From contig OX465584.1 in NCBI GenBank assembly GCA_950022655.1, positions 28,741,469 through 28,805,468 on the forward strand: a DNA stretch of 64,000 bases. Reading direction: 5' to 3'. The stretch is from Alentia gelatinosa. Taxonomy: Eukaryota; Annelida; Polychaeta; Phyllodocida; Polynoidae. The position numbers were made by a program, and so were the translations under genes. Under the pieces are notes generated by a model. The model did no database searches. It was not told the origin of the DNA and saw only the letters and a program-made list of their open reading frames with translations. Within the stretch, counting starts at the first letter, position 1. The number at the start of each line of letters is the position of its first letter. Shown here piece by piece: positions 61,671 through 64,000 of the stretch.

Positions 61671-64000
61671 TTCACAAATAGAATCCCTTCTAAGTTGAAT
61701 CCATACTGATCCTAGCTTTAATCGACACTTCCCGGGCAAACTTTGGGAATTTTGGAGATCAAAAGGAAAGCTTTGTGGAAATTGTATTGAGGGGTGACCA
61801 TTTATGACGTTAATGGTCATTCTAGATGATGACGATACATCATTTCTTATTTATAAGACACAATAACTCAGTTTTAGACCTCTCCCAATTAGGGAAAAAA
61901 TAATGAAAAGTTCCGTGAAACAGTTATTTGATAAGGGTTCATCTTTGCTCGGAACGGTTCTCTCTATTTCATGTTTAATTTTACCTCGCTTAAGGGCCAA
62001 GAAATAAGCTGGTACTTTTGCCCGCAACGGAAGGTGATCCCTTACGCGGGGTTCTAATGTAATTGAAAATCATGTGAGCATCACATTCATAATATTTGAG
62101 GTCTCAGGTGTTACCTGATAATGCTGGTCTATAATAATATTGTAGGCTCAGTTAGCTGATGGTGTGTACGGGGGTGCATGATTTGTTGTATTATTATTAT
62201 CTAGAGATACATTCGCTCTTCTGTAAAGTAGAGCTCACTCGACATATCAAATTCTTGAAATTTGATATTCGTGTTATTCGCCTTGAAATTTTACATTTAA
62301 ACTGTTCAACTAGTGACCTCCGCAAATTTGAGTAACTCTTGGAAAACGCTCATAAGTCTTGCAGGTTGGAGAACGTGCCTGGGCAAGGTCATCACGAGCC
62401 AGTAAATGCCTGTGTTACGCTCTCAACCTCCAGCTCTCAGAATCGGACAGAATTCCCCAAATTCTTGCTGCACAAAGCCAGGTGGGGTTCTAGATTTCTA
62501 CTGTGCTACTTCAGCCGTCATACGACAGGTGCAGTGGTTAGGGAATGGACGATGGACCAGACTGCATGGGAAGGGATCACAGGATGGGGAAGGTGTGAGG
62601 AATCCAAAGGATTGGTACACAATCTATCCACATTTGTTGCTGCATTACAATTTCAGTTTTTTTTAAACCTGGCCGGTCATCAGAAAGAAAATAATCATAC
62701 TTACAGAGGGAAACATGGCAGGGCAAAACAGTTACCCCTTGTATTTTGTTAATGACCACCAACGTAGGTGTATTTAGAAAATGTTGAACCTCCAACGGGT
62801 TGCGGAGTGAGAATCCCAATGGGTACTTAGCTGAAGTAGTCACAAGCAGATGTGCCAAAGATTATACACCTCCAGGCATCTCAAAATATACTAGTCTGTG
62901 GTATATCATAATTTTTTTAACCGGAGTCTCAAATTTATCCAGAATGTGTGATCAAACGTCAATGACCATAGACATGGCCGAGATGTCACTAACATTCAAA
63001 ACTGAAAACAGTGTTTTTTCTTTTAACAACACTGCAGGTTCTGTTCCTGTCGCTTGCAATATCGCTACCACTCGCTCCCTGTGCTTCATGAAAACAGAAA
63101 AACAGAGGCCACTCTGTGGGCGTCTGGTGAAGGTCTTCAGTTTTCGGCGGAATCGAGTTTGAAGTTCCACAAAGAGACACTCTTATCTCTGTGGTAGTTT
63201 CTTACACTTCACAGCCAGTTCAAACATATCCCTTCACAAGCCTGCAGTGGAATGTTGCACACCAGGATAAAATAAACATAGAAATCTGTTTTTTTATGTT
63301 CTCACCAAGACCTGTCGGGTTTAGTGATAAGTGCCTTTAGATGTTAGCTTGTAGTTATACTTGCATCATCGATCGAAAATGTACCACATTCTGAAAGGCG
63401 CCAACTTTAACACCGATGTTAACAACAGTTATTTCTTTGATCAATATCCTTTTTACTATAATTGAAAATATGCCAGAAAAAAGACATGAACCGGGTATGT
63501 TGACGTACCTTACGGTTTAAAAAGATTACCGTTGAACATTTTGGGTACGTTTCTTTCCCCAACAGCGATCATTCTTTATTCACCAGAGCCTTTTAAATGA
63601 AGCTATTTTCAATCAGATTCTAAAAACCTCGTGCCAATAAAGATTGTTAAATGACGATCTTTCCAATATTAAGACCAATGAGAACTTTGGGATTGTCTTC
63701 GGATGGTCTTCTTATAATGTCGTCTTCTCTTTCGTCCCCTAGTTCTTGTTGGCTTATATAAAATCCACAGAAACACAGTGGTGTGGCTATGGCAAAACGT
63801 GCCCAGATATGTTTCCGTCCAGTATCACAGGAATAGAATAACTAATTTTCTTTCGCTCTGGCGATTTATCATGTACTGGGTTAATATGAAAGTACACGAG
63901 GTACTACCAAGTAATGCTGTGGAACTATTGTTCGCAGGAGCCTAGGAACTATTGTAATGCCTAGGAGGTAAGAGGGTGGAATTTTTTTTTTTTTAAGTAA

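Noticed and set aside
62339..62752. 137-codon plus-strand ORF
   Set aside because: No recognised domain, low-complexity base composition and no splice sites or start context.

Overview
This window looks like animal nuclear DNA, most likely from a lophotrochozoan and probably a bivalve mollusc. It is AT-rich, has no dense ORFs or operons, and carries short exons with GT-AG splice sites separated by tens of kilobases of intron. It is full of small repeats: tRNA-derived SINEs ending in a CAAACAAA-type tail, non-autonomous DNA transposons, palindromic MITE-like hairpins, minisatellites and long poly-C/poly-G tracts. The species call is an inference from the protein match and repeat style; nothing in the window names the organism.

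The only protein-coding gene I recognise runs on the minus strand. It is an orthologue of the Rho GTPase-activating protein ARHGAP39 (Drosophila Vilse/CrossGAP). One exon (29168-29306) encodes the second WW domain. The next exon (6345-6437) begins TLKQNTE, exactly the sequence that follows this WW domain in the known family. The two exons join in frame across a 22,730-bp intron. A further 93-bp in-phase candidate exon lies at 5230-5322. The first WW domain (upstream, beyond 64000) and the MyTH4 and RhoGAP domains (downstream, before 1) were not found, so the window is an internal slice of a very large gene and nearly everything else is intron.

Layout. Positions 1-6344 are the downstream intron with a candidate exon. 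Positions 6438-29167 are the intron between the two firm exons. It holds a 30-bp minisatellite (12.7-13.3 kb), a 21-bp minisatellite (15.1-15.4 kb), a decayed LINE RNase H fragment (16.3 kb), several copies of a hAT-like MITE, nested inverted repeats (22.8-23.1 kb) and a homeodomain-type AT-rich element (27.4-27.8 kb). Positions 29307-64000 are the upstream intron. It holds four large hairpin elements (38, 47, 55 and 61 kb), an inverted SINE pair (54.3-54.8 kb), a third SINE (59 kb), a pentamer array (47.8 kb), and a dense cluster of CTCF-like and CACGTG motifs (41.7-41.9 kb).

The signals that stand out are three. A ~230-280-bp hAT-like MITE family has at least eight copies, all in the same orientation, two of them with perfect 6-bp target duplications. 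A short palindromic motif, TGAGCTGCTCA, recurs far more often than chance and has no shared flanks. Several CTCF-like motifs are spread through the introns. I saw no CRISPR array, operon, rRNA or intact tRNA gene. Three unrecognised open stretches (25.5 kb, 36.6 kb and 61.4 kb, plus strand) may be exons of another gene or chance.
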